From an uncultured Oscillibacter sp. (GTDB lineage Bacteria; Bacillota; Clostridia; Oscillospirales; Oscillospiraceae), in contig NZ_CAJTUX010000068.1 in NCBI RefSeq assembly GCF_910579365.1, positions 1 to 13,262 on the forward strand: 13,262 nucleotides of DNA, given 5' to 3'. Under the pieces are notes generated by a model. It searched no databases. It saw only the letters and a list, made by a program, of their open reading frames with translations, and was not told the DNA's origin. The position numbers and the translations under genes are program-made. Within the stretch, counting starts at the first letter, position 1. Each line of letters begins with the position of its first letter. Shown here one piece after another: positions 12,124 to 13,262 of the stretch.

Positions 12124-13212
12124 TTGACGGAACAGGCGCTAAATCAACTGGCCCGGCGGGTGATGCTGGACGCGGCCCGGCTGGAGTGCGGAAATCTGCT
12201 GGAAGAACCGCCGGAGTATACGTTTTCCCCGGCCTTTGAGCGGAGGATGAAAAAGCTGCTCCGCCGGGGGCGGCATCCGGTCTGGTACCGGACCCTCCAC
12301 GCAGCGGCCTGCGTCCTGCTGGCGCTGCTCCTCAGCGGATGCGCGGTGCTGGTGGTCAGCCCGGAGGCCCGGGAGGTGTTCTCTGGCTGGGTGCGGGAGG
12401 TGCATGAGGCTTATTTCCTCTACCGCTTCTTTGGGGACGAGGAAAAAGAGCCCGTATCCGATGAAAGCGCCGTCTACCAGCCCGCCTATGTTCCCGCCGG
12501 GTATCGGATGGAGCGCAAGCGTGTGTTGAGCGGCATCGTGTCCATCCTATACATCAATGATCAAAGCGGGAACTTGGCGGCCTTCGGCTGCTTTTTGGAT
12601 ACGACCTCTCCGGTCCTGCAAGTGGAGCGGGACAGCGAGGATATCCATAAGAAGGTCTTTGTCAATGGGCTCTCCGCCGATCTGTACCTGGACGCGGAGG
12701 AGGGAGAGGCCAACGTCCTCGTCTGGGTGGACGGGGAGAACGGGGCCGCGTTCCGCATCTCCGGCGTGTTTGGCGAGGAGGAGCTGGTGAGCATGGCGGA
12801 GAGTGTGCGGGCCTTGCCCCGAGAGATGTTCATCCATCCGGAGTGGCTGCCGGCGGGATACTATGAGGTTTCCGCCGAGGATTACCCGAGAGAAGGGGAT
12901 GACCCGGCCGATGGCCTGGAGTCCGGGAAGCGCGTCCTGACCTATATGAACGACCAGGAGGAAGAGCTGACCATCACCTATAGCTCTGTATTTGACGCCA
13001 TAGACCTCCGCCCGGACCGGAGAGAGGCGGACGCGGTTTCTGTACAGGTGGGAGAGGAACCGGCGTTTTTGTTTCTGGAGCGGACCGGCGCCAACCACCT
13101 GGTTTGGGCGGATAGGGAGGACGGCGTGCTCTTCTGGATCTCCGGGCCGATTTCCGGCGAGGAGCTGATTCAAATTGGGGAGAGCATGCAGACGTTTTCG
13201 GAGCCGCTGTGA
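12124..13212 (+). CDS. Probable anti-sigma factor with tandem DUF4367-like domains
   Basis: The 362-residue protein starts at TTG 12124, with GGAGGAGGG (12108-12116) 7 nt upstream. Residues 1-55 are a cytoplasmic helical region with the FSPAFERRMKKLLRR stretch seen before the TM segment in Oscillospiraceae ECF-linked membrane proteins. One TM segment lies at about 57-79. The extracytoplasmic part has two similar units: residues 118-229 (YVPAGYRMER, ILYIND, LVWVDGENGAAFRISG, EEELVSMAES) and 237-356 (WLPAGYYEVS, LTYMND, LVWADREDGVLFWISG, EELIQIGES), an internal duplication. The N-terminus would hold the sigma factor at the membrane and the outer domains would sense a signal; both roles are inferred. 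There is no zinc-binding HxxxCxxC anti-sigma motif. A Cys in SGC (73) lies within the TM segment, not in an N-terminal lipobox. Confidence 0.85.
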   Translation: MTEQALNQLARRVMLDAARLECGNLLEEPPEYTFSPAFERRMKKLLRRGRHPVWYRTLHAAACVLLALLLSGCAVLVVSPEAREVFSGWVREVHEAYFLYRFFGDEEKEPVSDESAVYQPAYVPAGYRMERKRVLSGIVSILYINDQSGNLAAFGCFLDTTSPVLQVERDSEDIHKKVFVNGLSADLYLDAEEGEANVLVWVDGENGAAFRISGVFGEEELVSMAESVRALPREMFIHPEWLPAGYYEVSAEDYPREGDDPADGLESGKRVLTYMNDQEEELTITYSSVFDAIDLRPDRREADAVSVQVGEEPAFLFLERTGANHLVWADREDGVLFWISGPISGEELIQIGESMQTFSEPL

Positions 13213-13240
13213 GTTTTCAGAATAGTTGAGAAATGGGACC

Positions 13241-13262
13241 AGGTGGGGGTTTGTTTATGAAA
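13241..13262 (+). CDS. Probable start of a further gene, cut by window edge
   Basis: A G-rich site, AGGTGGGGG (13241-13249), lies 7 nt before ATG AAA (13257-13262), 44 nt after the previous stop. The site and the Met-Lys start suggest a signal-peptide or membrane protein in the same operon, but only two codons are visible. Confidence 0.45.

Overview
The window reads as a GC-rich (roughly 60% by eye) low-oxygen Firmicute, most like Oscillospiraceae (the Flavonifractor/Lawsonibacter/Oscillibacter group). This is inferred from the ylxM-ffh-rpsP-khpA cluster, a YtrA-type GntR/ABC operon, an A-type flavodiiron protein, an ECF sigma factor paired with a DUF4367-type membrane protein, and strong AGGAGG ribosome binding sites. 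No 16S or other definitive marker is present. Bases 1-50 are not genomic: they match an Illumina P7/index/TruSeq adapter, so the window starts at a contig end.

Layout. (1) 51-2819, plus strand: the 3' end of a TtcA-like PP-loop tRNA thiolation gene, then a large protein with a zinc ribbon, 19 uninterrupted Sel1 repeats and a Lys/Glu/Pro tail, closed by a strong terminator. (2) 2898-6040, plus strand: a promoter, then a compact operon of a YtrA-type GntR repressor, ABC ATPase, ABC permease, small multidrug export-family membrane protein and an unknown lipoprotein, ending in a hairpin. (3) 6067-7351, plus strand: a flavodiiron protein with its own sigma-A promoter. (4) 7558-7592: a symmetrical bidirectional terminator shared with the converging minus-strand operon. 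(5) 7677-10066, minus strand: ylxM-ffh-rpsP-khpA from a clear promoter; protein targeting and ribosome genes, without the rimM-trmD genes that often follow. (6) 10107-10667: a 561-bp decayed ISAs1-type insertion sequence that keeps both terminal inverted repeats but has lost the transposase N-terminus, a central block with the third catalytic residue, and one base causing a frameshift. (7) 10687-13262, plus strand: a strong promoter, an ECF-like sigma factor, a 412-bp spacer with two copies of a 34-nt element (31/34 identical), a small two-TM protein (GTG start), a membrane protein with tandem DUF4367-like domains (TTG start, probable anti-sigma factor), and the probable start of another gene at the edge.

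The least explained parts are the duplicated 34-nt element after the sigma gene, which may mark sigma-specific promoters or an RNA structure, and the large Sel1 scaffold protein. Most of the rest is standard housekeeping or known families.
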